Notes: generated by a model not told the origin, from the sequence alone. Numbered from the stretch's first letter, positions 41,538-50,443 are shown. The stretch: DNA of 64,000 bases from Corynebacterium lubricantis DSM 45231 (GCF_000379425.1 NZ_KB902193.1:160795-224794), one strand, 5' to 3'. Translations and numbers: made by a program.

Positions 41538-42914
41538 ATGCGTAACATCAAGGACGTGAAGCAGACTGATCAGCTGGCAATCCTCGAAGATGTTATGCGC
41601 TCTGACCAGGCAATTAGCCCGGAGCGCCTCGCAGAGCTCCAAGAAACCTTATCCGGGGTCAGTTTGAAAGACCTGATCGCACTCCTCGAGCGCACTACCG
41701 CCTCCCGCGGCGCAGTCCTCTTCCGGCTGCTCCCGCGCGACCGCGCCATCCAAGTCTTCGATGCACTCGATCCCAGCCACCAGGCCGACATGGTCAAGGC
41801 CCTTGGCAGTGACAATGTTGCGGATGTGTTCGGGGAGCTGGATCCAGAGGATAGAGCATCGCTTCTCGACGAACTCCCGGCCGAGATTTCCGAAGGAATG
41901 CTGCGTCACCTTGATGCCGAGAAGCAAGACGCAACCTGGACGGTCCTTGGCTTTGAAAAGGGCACCGTGGGCCGGCACATGTCGCCTGAAGTTCCCGATA
42001 TCACTCCCGACATGACGGTGATGGAAACTCTGCGTAAGCTGCGCACGATTGCCGACGACGTGGAAACCATCTATACCCTTCCCATCGTGTTGGAGGATAG
42101 GAAGCTTGTCGGTGTGACATCTCTGCGTACCTTGTTTACTGCAGGTAGCGACGAGCTGGTTGCCAGCCTCATGAGCGAGCCCGTGTACGCGCACACCCAT
42201 GATGATGCCGAAGAAACTGCACGCTGGTTCCTAGCACTCGATCTCATGGCCATGCCCATCGTGGATGAGTCGGACCGCCTAGTGGGCATTTTGACGTTCG
42301 ACGATGCTCAAGACATCGTCGAGTGCGAAGATACAGAAGACTCGGCACGCGCTGGTGCCTCCGAGCCACTCGGTCAGCCCTACCTTTCTACGCCAGTGGG
42401 AAAGCTCGTGCGCTCGCGTATTATCTGGCTCGCCGTGTTGGCGGTATCGGCATTGTTGACGGTCCAGGTGCTGGATACTTTCGAATCCACCCTGGAAAAG
42501 GCTGTTGTGCTCTCCCTTTTCATTCCGCTACTCACGGGCACTGGTGGAAACACAGGAAACCAGGCGGCAACGACGATCACCCGCGCCTTGGCGCTTGGCG
42601 ACGTGCGCAAACGCGACGTTCTCCAGGTAATGTGGCGTGAAATGCGCGTGGGCTTGATGCTCGGCGCGGTCCTGGGGCTTGCCGGATTCTTCCTCGCGTG
42701 GTGGGCCTACGGGCTTCCCATCGGAATCATTATCGGTGTGACATTGATTTTAGTCTGTACGATGTCGGCCACCGTCGGCGGCGCGATGCCCATCTTGGCT
42801 AAAGCAATCGGCGCCGATCCAGCCGTATTTTCTAATCCATTCATCACTACGTTCTGTGACGCTGCGGGTCTGATTATTTACTTCCTGATTGCCAAGTCCG
42901 TGTTGGGGATTTAA
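41538..42914 (+). CDS. mgtE: Magnesium transporter MgtE
   Basis: A 458-residue Mg2+ channel. The N-terminal superhelical domain (about 10-135: LLPRDRAIQVFDALDPSHQA, then LDPEDRASLLDELPAE) is followed by a CBS pair (about 145-265) and five membrane helices (about 295-455) containing GTGGNTGNQAATTITRALALG, the pore signature region. The cytosolic domains sense Mg2+ and gate the pore. No riboswitch is visible in the 32-base upstream gap. Confidence 0.94.
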   Translation: MRNIKDVKQTDQLAILEDVMRSDQAISPERLAELQETLSGVSLKDLIALLERTTASRGAVLFRLLPRDRAIQVFDALDPSHQADMVKALGSDNVADVFGELDPEDRASLLDELPAEISEGMLRHLDAEKQDATWTVLGFEKGTVGRHMSPEVPDITPDMTVMETLRKLRTIADDVETIYTLPIVLEDRKLVGVTSLRTLFTAGSDELVASLMSEPVYAHTHDDAEETARWFLALDLMAMPIVDESDRLVGILTFDDAQDIVECEDTEDSARAGASEPLGQPYLSTPVGKLVRSRIIWLAVLAVSALLTVQVLDTFESTLEKAVVLSLFIPLLTGTGGNTGNQAATTITRALALGDVRKRDVLQVMWREMRVGLMLGAVLGLAGFFLAWWAYGLPIGIIIGVTLILVCTMSATVGGAMPILAKAIGADPAVFSNPFITTFCDAAGLIIYFLIAKSVLGI

Positions 42915-42986
42915 CAGTGGGGTAATACGGTAACGATTTCGTTTGCCTATAGACGTGATCGGTACCACAAAGATAATGTGAATCGC

Positions 42987-43796
42987 ATGTCATCTCATTC
43001 TGGAATTACTGGAAAACCTGTCTGGATCGACCTGTCTACCCACGATATCGAAGGTGCACAACACTTCTACGGCGAACTGTTTGGCTGGTCCTTTGAGGAC
43101 CAAGGAGAAGAATTCGGCCATTATCACATGGTCAAGCATGGAGAATCGCTCATCGGTGGAGCGATGAGTTCACTCATTGGCCCCGAGGGGCCGCTCGATG
43201 AGCCGGTCAACCCGACAATTTGGAGTGTTTACCTCGGAACGGACGATGTCGCTGCGGCTTCGCAACGAGTCACGGAAAGCGGCGGAACAGTCGTAGTTGA
43301 TCCGATGCAGATCGGAGAGCTCGGATCCATGGCCGTTGCTGTTGACCCCGCAGGGGCGATGATCGGCCTGTGGGAATCCGACACTGTCGAAGGTGCCTCA
43401 ACCATGTCCGAGCCTGGCCTGCCGTGTTGGTTTGAGGTCATGAGCAGTGACTTTGACGCGGCGAAACCATTCTATGAAACCGTCTTCGGCTGGGAGCCCA
43501 ACTTTACTCTCGAAGATGGCTCTGAATCCCGAGAGGCACCAGAAAGTGGATTCCGCTACGCCACGAACTTTTCGCGCGACCGCGTTTCGGCGGGACTGTG
43601 CGATGCCGCTGAATTTGTCCAGGAATCCTATTGGCGGGTGTATGTCTTGGTCGATGATGTCGACAAAGCAGCAAAGCAGGTCGCTGAGCTCGGCGGTTCC
43701 GTGCTCGACGGGCCACAAGATTCGCCGTTTGGACGTCTCTACACCATTTCCGATCCGCAGGGCGCACAGCTACAGATCCTCTCAGGTGGAAACTAG
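42987..43796 (+). CDS. VOC-family protein with two glyoxalase-like domains
   Basis: A 269-residue protein made of two tandem VOC modules: WIDLSTHDIEGAQHFYGELFGW at residue 12 onward and WFEVMSSDFDAAKPFYETVFGW near 147. Metal-binding type residues end each half. Members resemble the actinobacterial enzymes annotated as hydroxylases or glyoxalase-like; the substrate is not inferable. ATG 42987 is used; GTG 42978 is possible. The 43797-44050 gap that follows is A+T-rich leader DNA with no clear gene. Confidence 0.85.
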   Translation: MSSHSGITGKPVWIDLSTHDIEGAQHFYGELFGWSFEDQGEEFGHYHMVKHGESLIGGAMSSLIGPEGPLDEPVNPTIWSVYLGTDDVAAASQRVTESGGTVVVDPMQIGELGSMAVAVDPAGAMIGLWESDTVEGASTMSEPGLPCWFEVMSSDFDAAKPFYETVFGWEPNFTLEDGSESREAPESGFRYATNFSRDRVSAGLCDAAEFVQESYWRVYVLVDDVDKAAKQVAELGGSVLDGPQDSPFGRLYTISDPQGAQLQILSGGN

Positions 43797-44050
43797 GAAT
43801 ATCTAGCCACTATGTGAAAACCCTATGGATTAATTGTTCTGGCAACTGATTGAAATAAACCCGTTTGGGGGTGAAATGGTCTTACTAAAGCCATGTTTTC
43901 GGTGGCCCGAGTGTGAGGTGTGCCTAATTTCCCTAATTGATTCCCTAAAAATGAGGTAAATCACTAACCTCTTATGAGTCATATTTCCCGTGCCGTAGTG
44001 ATTTGTCATACATCATCGGCAATCAACAATAAGTAGAAATGGAGGAAGCC

Positions 44051-45640
44051 GTGAGCAACGTAGAGACTCAAGAGGAGAAACTCCGCGCACCAGGCGAGGA
44101 CACTGAAATCCGCGAGCAACGCGAATGGCACCGCCAAGCTTTTGGTATCGTGCTCGGCCTCGGTTTGGCCGCGCTCGTGTACTTCTTTTTCCCGCAGAAC
44201 GCAGCGGAGGTAGTGCTGCAATCCACCGGTGCTGATCCGGAGACGGAATACAGCTACCACTCAATGCGCGTCGTCGCCGCCGTCACCGTCTGGATGGCCG
44301 TGTGGTGGATGACCGAGGCTATTCCGCTAGCCGCAACCGCGTTGATCCCCATTGCTGTTTTCCCAATCACGCAGGTAGCTACCTTTGCTGAAGTGGGTGC
44401 GCCTTATGCTTCCTCCACGATCTTCCTGTTCCTGGGTGGCTTCTTGCTTGCTCTTGGCCTGCAGCGTTGGAACGTGCACCGTCGTATTGCGCTCGGTGTG
44501 GTCATGATCGTTGGTACCTCGCCGAAGCGTCTCATCCTGGGCTTCATGTTGGCTACTGGCTTTATGTCCATGTGGGTGTCCAACACTGCGACCGCAGTGG
44601 TCATGCTGCCAATCGGCCTGTCGGTGCTGGCTCTTACCGCAGACACTGTCGGTGGTTGGAAGAATCAGAAGAACTTCGCTACTGCATTGATGCTGGCTAT
44701 CGCTTACTCTGCCTCCATCGGCTCGCTGGCGACCCTGATTGGTACCCCGCCAAATGCTCTGCTCAAGGGCTACATGGAAGAAGCGCACGGCATTACCATC
44801 GGCTTCGGCCAGTGGATGATGGTCGGTCTGCCAATTGCAATCATCTTCACCTTCTTGGCATGGTTCGTGCTGATCACCGTGTTCAAGCCAGAGATGAATG
44901 ATATTCCTGGCGGCAAGGACCTGATCCGCAAAGAGATCGACAAGATGGGCAAGTGGACCGTCCCGCAGATCATTGCCACAATTATCTTCGTGCTTGCCGC
45001 TTTGACCTGGGTGTTCCTGCCGCTGGCCATGGACTGGTTTGCTTGGGATTTTGCCTATGACGATGCCATCGTCGGTATCATCGCAGGTCTTTTGATGTTC
45101 CTGCTGCCGTCCGACACCAAGACGGGTGTGCGCATCTTGGACTGGAAGACTGCAAACGAGATCCCATGGGACGTGCTGCTCCTCTTCGGTGGTGGCCTCT
45201 CGCTGTCCGGCATGTTTACCAAGACTGGTCTGTCTCTGTGGATTGGCGAGCAGGCGAAGGGTCTGGCTGTTCTGCCGACCTTCCTGCTGATCGGCGCCGT
45301 GGCGTTGCTGGTTTTGATCCTCACCGAGTTCACCTCGAACACGGCAACTGCTGCGACCTTCCTCCCAATCATGGGCGGTGTTGCAGTGGGTATCGGCCTG
45401 ACTGATTCTCCTGCTGGTGAGATGAATGTTCTGCTGCTGACAATCCCAGTGGCTCTTGCTGCAACTTGTGCGTTCATGCTGCCAGTGGCTACCCCGCCGA
45501 ACGCGATTGCTTATGGTTCCGGCTACGTCAAGATCGGCGACATGATCAAGGGTGGCCTGTGGCTGAACCTGATCGCCGTCGTCCTGATTACCCTCGCCGT
45601 GTACTTCATCGCAGTTCCGGTATTCGGATTGAGTGTCTAG
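44051..45640 (+). CDS. dccT: Dicarboxylate transporter, DASS/SLC13 family
   Basis: A 529-residue Na+-coupled symporter with 11-12 membrane segments. Both SNT motifs that bind sodium and carboxylate are present: MWVSNTATAVVMLPIG (first half) and EFTSNTATAATFLPIMG (second half), each followed later by a Pro-rich TPPNA loop (IGTPPNALL and VATPPNAIAYG). GTG 44051 has GGAGG five bases upstream and is preferred over ATG 44039. C. glutamicum DccT imports succinate, fumarate and malate; the symbol is by similarity as I recall it. Confidence 0.85.
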   Translation: MSNVETQEEKLRAPGEDTEIREQREWHRQAFGIVLGLGLAALVYFFFPQNAAEVVLQSTGADPETEYSYHSMRVVAAVTVWMAVWWMTEAIPLAATALIPIAVFPITQVATFAEVGAPYASSTIFLFLGGFLLALGLQRWNVHRRIALGVVMIVGTSPKRLILGFMLATGFMSMWVSNTATAVVMLPIGLSVLALTADTVGGWKNQKNFATALMLAIAYSASIGSLATLIGTPPNALLKGYMEEAHGITIGFGQWMMVGLPIAIIFTFLAWFVLITVFKPEMNDIPGGKDLIRKEIDKMGKWTVPQIIATIIFVLAALTWVFLPLAMDWFAWDFAYDDAIVGIIAGLLMFLLPSDTKTGVRILDWKTANEIPWDVLLLFGGGLSLSGMFTKTGLSLWIGEQAKGLAVLPTFLLIGAVALLVLILTEFTSNTATAATFLPIMGGVAVGIGLTDSPAGEMNVLLLTIPVALAATCAFMLPVATPPNAIAYGSGYVKIGDMIKGGLWLNLIAVVLITLAVYFIAVPVFGLSV

Positions 45641-45667
45641 AAAGTTACATCGAGTTAAATCAACGTA

Positions 45668-45694
45668 AACGGCTGGTCTGACCAGCCGTTTTGT
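45668..45694 (+). terminator. Terminator after the dicarboxylate transporter
   Basis: AACGGCTGGTC pairs with GACCAGCCGTT around a single T, followed by TTGTTG. Perfect 11-bp inverted repeat. Confidence 0.75.
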
Positions 45695-45768
45695 TGCTTT
45701 CTAAGAGTCCGTGTAAAGTATTGTCTCGTTGCTTAAGAGATAATCCGAAAGCAACGAACACAACTGAA

Positions 45769-45841
45769 GCGCCCGTAGCTCAACGGATAGAGCATCTGAC
45801 TACGGATCAGAAGGTTGGGGGTTCGAATCCCTCCGGGCGCA
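45769..45841 (+). tRNA. tRNA-Arg (anticodon ACG), copy 2, no encoded CCA
   Basis: All 73 bases equal those of the copy at 38952-39024. The downstream bases are CAAAT instead of CCA. Flanking DNA is unrelated. Confidence 0.95.
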
Positions 45842-45846
45842 CAAAT

Positions 45847-45896
45847 AAAGTGTGCGGTCTCAAACATTAGAGGTTTGGGGCCGCACACTTTTTTAT
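45847..45896 (+). terminator. Terminator after tRNA-Arg copy 2
   Basis: AAAGTGTGCGG pairs with CCGCACACTTT, with further pairing inside the loop (TCTCAAAC/GGTTTGGG), followed by a T-run. Confidence 0.8.
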
Positions 45897-45905
45897 TTGA
45901 ACCTT

Positions 45906-45913
45906 TTAATAGG
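45906..45913 (+). repeat. Left target-site duplication of the IS
   Basis: TTAATAGG, identical to 47041-47048 on the other side of the insertion sequence. Confidence 0.9.
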
Positions 45914-47040
45914 GGGTTAAGTAGCAAAAAGTGTGTCTGGCTCGGCGTGTTGTTTAGGTGCCGATCCAGCCTTTTTGGATTCCGAGGTTGTGGTTGTACT
46001 CGTTTCCGATAGCGTTGTCGTAGAGCGCTGGTCGTCCGGTTTCGTGGTCGGTGGTGTTCGGGTTGGTGGTGGTGACGGTTACTTTGGCGAGTGCGTCACG
46101 GCCCCAGTTGAAGTGCTCGGCGATCGTGTGTGGATCGTCGGGTATTTCTGTGTGGAGGTAGAGCCACCATTCGATCATGCGGCGTTGTTTTTCTCCGCTT
46201 CTGCCTCGGTGGTATCTAGCGAGTAGTTTTAGTGGCGAGTTGAATCCGCCTTCGAGGGTGTTTGTTGTTGATGCCCATGTGGTGCGGGGGTCGGTGGGTG
46301 TTGGTGGTTGAAGGTAGCTGAAGAGCCAGTTGTTTTTCTTGAGCCACAGCAGTGATCTGTAGGCTTTACGCACCCTTAGGTGGGTGTATTCGTATCTGCC
46401 GGTGATGATGCTGAGGGATTTTTCTTCGATGTAGGTGCCGTAGACGGTGTCGAATTCTTGGAGTGTGGCCATCCACGCTGCGGCTTGGTCGAGGTCGGTG
46501 ATTTTTGTGAGTTGTCGAGCAAGTTGGTAGATGGTTTTACCGGCGTGGGTGCGTGTGCCGTCGATGAAGATTTGGTCGTAAATGCGGTGTGGGTCTGGTG
46601 TGTTCGGGATGTCGATGTACCAGTAGGTGGTGAAGCGTCGGGTCAGTGTTGCGCGGCTGATGCCGTGGTGGTGGGCGCATTCTGTCATGGAGTATTTGCC
46701 GGTGGCGTGGTGGATGAAGGCGCGGAACATTGCTCGGTCGTGGTTGTCGGGGCGTCGTTTGATGTCAGAGGCTCCACAGGTGGTGTCTTTGCAGCGCCAG
46801 CGGGTGGTGCCTTTGGTGGTGGTGCCGTTTTTCTTCATTTCTCCGGTGCAGACGGGGCATCGGGGTCTGTTTTGTTTCATGCAAACAGAAAACCGCACCT
46901 GATATCACAAGTGCGGTTGGGGTGGCGGTATTGAAGCTGTGGACCTGGTTTATAGGCTGCTGGGGACTATATTTCCGGGTATTAGATAGTCTGACCAGTC
47001 GATAGTCAGGATTTCAGACACACATTCTGCTACTTAACCC
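45914..47040 (-). mobile_element. IS1249-like insertion sequence (IS256 family), internally deleted
   Basis: 1127 bp bounded by 26-bp inverted repeats (45914-45939 and 47015-47040) that agree at all but two or three bases; both begin GGGTTAAGTAGCA. The element is flanked by an exact 8-bp target duplication TTAATAGG (45906-45913 and 47041-47048), the size expected for IS256-type elements. It carries one transposase gene on the minus strand that lacks the centre of its catalytic domain. A hairpin AACCGCAC/GTGCGGTT (46891-46918) lies just upstream of the gene. Confidence 0.93.
45954..46880 (-). pseudogene. IS1249-family transposase with in-frame deletion of the catalytic core
   Basis: A 308-residue open frame from ATG 46880 (ATG 46898 is possible). 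The N-terminal zinc-ribbon reads CPVCTGEMKKNGTTTKGTTRWRC; then an HTH region (YSMTECAHHHGISRATLTRR). The strand with the first catalytic Asp, YDQIFIDGT, is joined directly to RTHAGKTIYQLARQLTKIT. In complete relatives, as I remember them, some 65 residues with the second Asp (DGGQGA region) and QRCLVH lie between DGT and RT.AGK. The last part, with TTNTLEGGFN (catalytic Glu) and MIEWWLYLHTEIPDDP, is intact. It should be inactive, although the frame is unbroken. Confidence 0.85.
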
Positions 47041-47045
47041 TTAAT

Positions 47046-47207
47046 AGGTGCACTTCGCACGACTTTGTTTTCTGCGACCTGCGGTTTTATATTTCGCCCA
47101 ACGTTAGGTTCAAGCTTGGGGCTCCAGATGGTCGAAAAACTGACCTAACGCCGGGTGAAAACTAAAACCCCAGGTCAGATAATGGTAATTTCTTGCAACG
47201 TCCACCT
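47046..47207. repeat. Long palindromic repeat, copy B
   Basis: About 160 bp, homologous to the reverse complement of copy A (28309-28452): it shares AGGTGCACTT.GCACGACTTT, then CGACCTG.GGTTTT, CGTTAGGT, ACCTAACGC and the long block AAACCCCAGGTCAGATAATGGT. The central loop is larger than in copy A. Its first three bases are the end of the IS target duplication, so the IS landed at its edge. The remaining bases to 47302 hold the start region of the next gene. Confidence 0.7.
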
Positions 47208-47302
47208 TTTGCCATGCGGGATGGGTGCACTTGTCTTTGATTGGGGCTAAACTGACATATGTGGATATTGGATATCCGATTAGTTGGCTGCAAGGGGAAG
47301 TT

Positions 47303-48406
47303 ATGTCTAGTGACAAAGAACTCGAGGCAATCATCGTCGGTGGGTCCTTGGCGGGATTGGTCGCCGCGCTGGCCTTGGCGCGCACAGGCGCATCGATCAC
47401 AGTGGTGGAACGTGCGAGTCGGCACCGGACAGGCGCGGCGCTGACTACCAGTCCGTCCGAGCTCACTCGCGTGCTCGGGCCGGAACTTGGCGCCAAGGTG
47501 GCGGGCAAGCTAGCGGAGCCGGGCCGCAGACTCAGCGGGTCCCAGTCCATCGTGTGGCACGACCTGCGCGCTGCCCTGGTCGACGCGGTCCATGAAAGCG
47601 AAAATGTCACTCTGCGTGAGGGGATCGAAGTAACGCGGATCGACGAGGGTGAAACCTCAGTCTCCGTGGAACTAGAGAGCGGAGTCATCCTAGAGGCGGA
47701 CTTGGTTATTGGTGCAGACGGCCATCGAAGTATTGTTCGCCACGTAGTGGCACCGGATCGTCCGAATGCTGAATTTGCTGGATATCTGCTCTGGGTCGGC
47801 ATCGCTGAGGAACGCGACCTAAACCTTAGTGGCGGGTGGCCCCACGGCTTTGACATCATTTCGGCGGGCCCGGAAATCTTGCTGGGTTATCCGCTTCCGA
47901 GCCCAAAGGGAAGCCTAGAAAAGGGTCAGCGTCGTCTGGGCTTTGCGTGGTACGACGCTGGGCATAATCAGCTGCTTCGCCAAGCGGGAGCCGTGCGCGA
48001 CGGGGTGGTGCGCCATTCGATGAAGCCGGAAGATATCCCTGAAGAGATCTATCAAAAATTGGCGAGGAAATCCCAACGTCGCTGGCCGGATCCGTGGCGC
48101 GCCGCGATTGAGGATTGTGTCCGCAGGCGCGATATTACGGCTACTCCCATCGCCGAATATGTGCCTGAAAGGTTAGTCAGTTCGCGGTGTGCGTTGGTGG
48201 GAAATGCTGCGCATGTGCCGACACCCATGACAGGTAGGGGCTTTGCGGTCTCGGTCGATGATGCGGTCGCCCTTGCAGAAGTCCTAGCCTCCACAACGCC
48301 AAATGAGATTCCGGCCGCGCTGCTGGAATACGAAAAAGATCGACTTGGGTCAGCCCGAAACCTGGTTCAGTCGGGGCAGAGCTTCAGTCGATCTTTTGCG
48401 GGCTAG
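47303..48406 (+). CDS. FAD-dependent monooxygenase (PHBH-like)
   Basis: A 367-residue flavoprotein. The FAD-binding fold opens with AIIVGGSLAGLVAALALARTG; the second motif VIGADGHRSIVR and the third ALVGNAAHVPTPMTGRGFAV place it in the aromatic-ring hydroxylase group (the usual Gly-Asp in the third motif is Gly-Asn here). ATG 47303 has GGGGAAG four bases upstream. The substrate is unknown; it stands alone, convergent with tyrA eight bases away, and downstream of the IS and repeat B. Confidence 0.85.
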   Translation: MSSDKELEAIIVGGSLAGLVAALALARTGASITVVERASRHRTGAALTTSPSELTRVLGPELGAKVAGKLAEPGRRLSGSQSIVWHDLRAALVDAVHESENVTLREGIEVTRIDEGETSVSVELESGVILEADLVIGADGHRSIVRHVVAPDRPNAEFAGYLLWVGIAEERDLNLSGGWPHGFDIISAGPEILLGYPLPSPKGSLEKGQRRLGFAWYDAGHNQLLRQAGAVRDGVVRHSMKPEDIPEEIYQKLARKSQRRWPDPWRAAIEDCVRRRDITATPIAEYVPERLVSSRCALVGNAAHVPTPMTGRGFAVSVDDAVALAEVLASTTPNEIPAALLEYEKDRLGSARNLVQSGQSFSRSFAG

Positions 48407-48413
48407 AGCCGAC

Positions 48414-49442
48414 CTAGAACACCTCGATGCGCCCACCCAGCGACTCGGCCTGGACCAGCTGGCGGACCCAGTTGTGGCCACCTGGGTGCAGGCGCATCAC
48501 TGGCCGCGACGAAATCTTGACCGGTGAGACGGACTCGCGGCGAGCACCCGAGCGAGCCTCCATGCGGGTATGCGCGCGGTGACCTGCATCCACGAGCTCC
48601 GCAATATTCGGGCTATCCGAATCCAGATCATTGCGCGCCTTGGTGAGCAGCTCGATCATTTGATCAAGTGAGTAGACCAGCGCGGCGGCGTTAGTTTCAC
48701 ACATCGCACGTACGAGCTCGGGAGCCGTACCTGCAACGCGTGTCGCGTCCTTGAAGGAGCCTGCGGCCAGGGATTGGGACAAGGTGCCACCTTCGTCGCC
48801 GACAATGGAGAGTGCCTCTGCAATCACGTGAGGAAGATGCGAAATCCGGCCCACAGCCTCGTCGTGCTTGCGCACCGAAGCAGGTACGGCTTCCGCCTTC
48901 ACTCCAACGGCCATGCGGCAGACGTCCGAGAAAAGGTCGATCCATTCTGCAGGAACTGGTTCGCCGGCCTGTTCCTTCTCGAGTGCATAGTCGTAGGTAA
49001 TGACCCACGCCGCGCGGTGGAAAAGACCTTCCTGAGATGCGCTCCAGCCCGACTTCTCAGTACCGGCCATGGGGTGCCCACCCACGTAGCGGGTTTCAAG
49101 GCCGCGCTCGCGAATGAGGTCATAGACGGGTTTCTTCACGCTGACAACGTCGGTGATGCCACACGTTGGCGCATGCTCGATGATGTTGTCCAGCACGTTT
49201 GCAACAGCATGCATGGGTACGGCGATGACAATCATGGCACCGTCTGCCTCTGCGCGCTGCAGGGTAGCTACCAGGTCATCGGATACGTCGTAGCCTTCTT
49301 TAGCGGCGGCCCGGGCGCCGGAAGTTGAACGATTAAAGCCGTAGACCGCTTGGGTACCACCGGCGAGATCGCGCATCAGCGAACCACCGATTAATCCGAG
49401 GCCGACTAGGCAAATTGGACGGGAGACATCTCTTGAACTCAC
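48414..49442 (-). CDS. tyrA: Prephenate dehydrogenase
   Basis: A 342-residue NAD(P)-dependent enzyme of tyrosine biosynthesis. The Rossmann loop is ICLVGLGLIGGSLMRDLAG; VVSVKKPVYD and YVGGHPMAGTEKSGW are the conserved TyrA motifs, the latter with the active-site His. The helical dimerisation domain follows. No ACT domain is appended. A 39-base gap separates it from the divergent tadA unit. Confidence 0.93.
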   Translation of the reverse strand: MSSRDVSRPICLVGLGLIGGSLMRDLAGGTQAVYGFNRSTSGARAAAKEGYDVSDDLVATLQRAEADGAMIVIAVPMHAVANVLDNIIEHAPTCGITDVVSVKKPVYDLIRERGLETRYVGGHPMAGTEKSGWSASQEGLFHRAAWVITYDYALEKEQAGEPVPAEWIDLFSDVCRMAVGVKAEAVPASVRKHDEAVGRISHLPHVIAEALSIVGDEGGTLSQSLAAGSFKDATRVAGTAPELVRAMCETNAAALVYSLDQMIELLTKARNDLDSDSPNIAELVDAGHRAHTRMEARSGARRESVSPVKISSRPVMRLHPGGHNWVRQLVQAESLGGRIEVF

Positions 49443-49481
49443 AGTGTCAATATTGACACATTCCGACTACTCTGACTAGGC

Positions 49482-49970
49482 ATGGATACCTCTCCGGGTT
49501 ACCCCGACGGTTTCGCCGTGACCGTCGCGTGGGTGGATGGTGCATGGACGGTGCGGGCATTTGACGACGACTTCTCACGTTTTTCCACAAGCATCAAGGC
49601 AGTACGCAATCTCCGCAGTGAGGGAGCGGCATTCGCACTGCTCAACGTCGAGGAAGAATATTTTGTCATCGTGCGCCCAGGCCCGGAACGGGTTTTTGCA
49701 TTTATTTCCGATGCAACCATGGCCGTCGACGACGATTTCGCTGCCGACGTGCTCGATGAGTTAGGCATTGACATCCCTGACCTTGACCCGGATGAGCTCG
49801 ATCAGATCGAGGGATGGGCTGAGGGCGACTTCGACATTTTGGACGATCTCGGGTTGTCGGAGGAGCTATTGAGCGTGCTTGCCGACGACCAAGACTCCGA
49901 TCCCTCGGAGATTATCCAACGAATCGCAGACGAGATTGGATTCGGGGACCAATTGGAGCGCGCGCTGTAG
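49482..49970 (+). CDS. tRNA adenosine deaminase-associated protein
   Basis: A 162-residue acidic protein (FAVTVAWVDGAWTVRAFDDD at the start, long Asp/Glu-rich C-terminal half). Actinobacteria regularly encode this protein directly before tadA, and its name comes from that association; a biochemical role is not established. Its stop overlaps the tadA start by one base (TAGTG at 49968-49972). Confidence 0.88.
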   Translation: MDTSPGYPDGFAVTVAWVDGAWTVRAFDDDFSRFSTSIKAVRNLRSEGAAFALLNVEEEYFVIVRPGPERVFAFISDATMAVDDDFAADVLDELGIDIPDLDPDELDQIEGWAEGDFDILDDLGLSEELLSVLADDQDSDPSEIIQRIADEIGFGDQLERAL

Positions 49971-50443
49971 TGGTGCAGCGACTGTCGGCGCCTGAGCGAC
50001 GTGCCACCGAGCGGATGCGTCGGGCATTAGAAGTTGCTCAAGCAACTCCGCCAGGAGACATTCCGGTTGGCGCGGTCGTTTTCGCACAGGATGGGCGCGA
50101 GCTGGGGTGGGGAGTGAATCGTCGTGAAGCGAATGGCGATCCCACCGCCCACGCTGAAGTCGAAGCCATCCGTGCCGCCGCGACGGCATTGGGCACGTGG
50201 CGGCTAGACGGCTGCGAATTAGTGGTCACGCTGGAACCGTGCACGATGTGTGCGGGAGCCATTGTTGGGGCGCGCGTGGAAAGTGTGGTATTTGGGGCGT
50301 ATGAGCCTCGGACTGGGGCGGTGGGGTCCATTGTCGATGCGTTGCGCGATGTGCGGCAATTACATCAAGTTCAGGTCCGGTCCGGGGTGCTCGAAGAAGA
50401 ATGTGCCCAGCTCCTCGGGGATTTCTTTGAGCGGCTCCGCTGA
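49970..50443 (+). CDS. tadA: tRNA-specific adenosine deaminase
   Basis: A 157-residue zinc deaminase with HAEVEAI (catalytic Glu and zinc His) and PCTMCAGAI (zinc Cys pair). It converts A34 to inosine in tRNA-Arg(ACG); two genes for that tRNA are in this window. GTG 49970 (or GTG 49973) is the start, overlapping the upstream stop. Confidence 0.95.
   Translation: MVQRLSAPERRATERMRRALEVAQATPPGDIPVGAVVFAQDGRELGWGVNRREANGDPTAHAEVEAIRAAATALGTWRLDGCELVVTLEPCTMCAGAIVGARVESVVFGAYEPRTGAVGSIVDALRDVRQLHQVQVRSGVLEEECAQLLGDFFERLR

Noticed and set aside
38952..45841. The two identical tRNA-Arg copies as attL/attR of a second island
   Set aside because: Both copies are complete rather than only 3' ends. 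There is no integrase between them, and the genes inside (mgtE, VOC, DASS transporter) look like ordinary chromosome.
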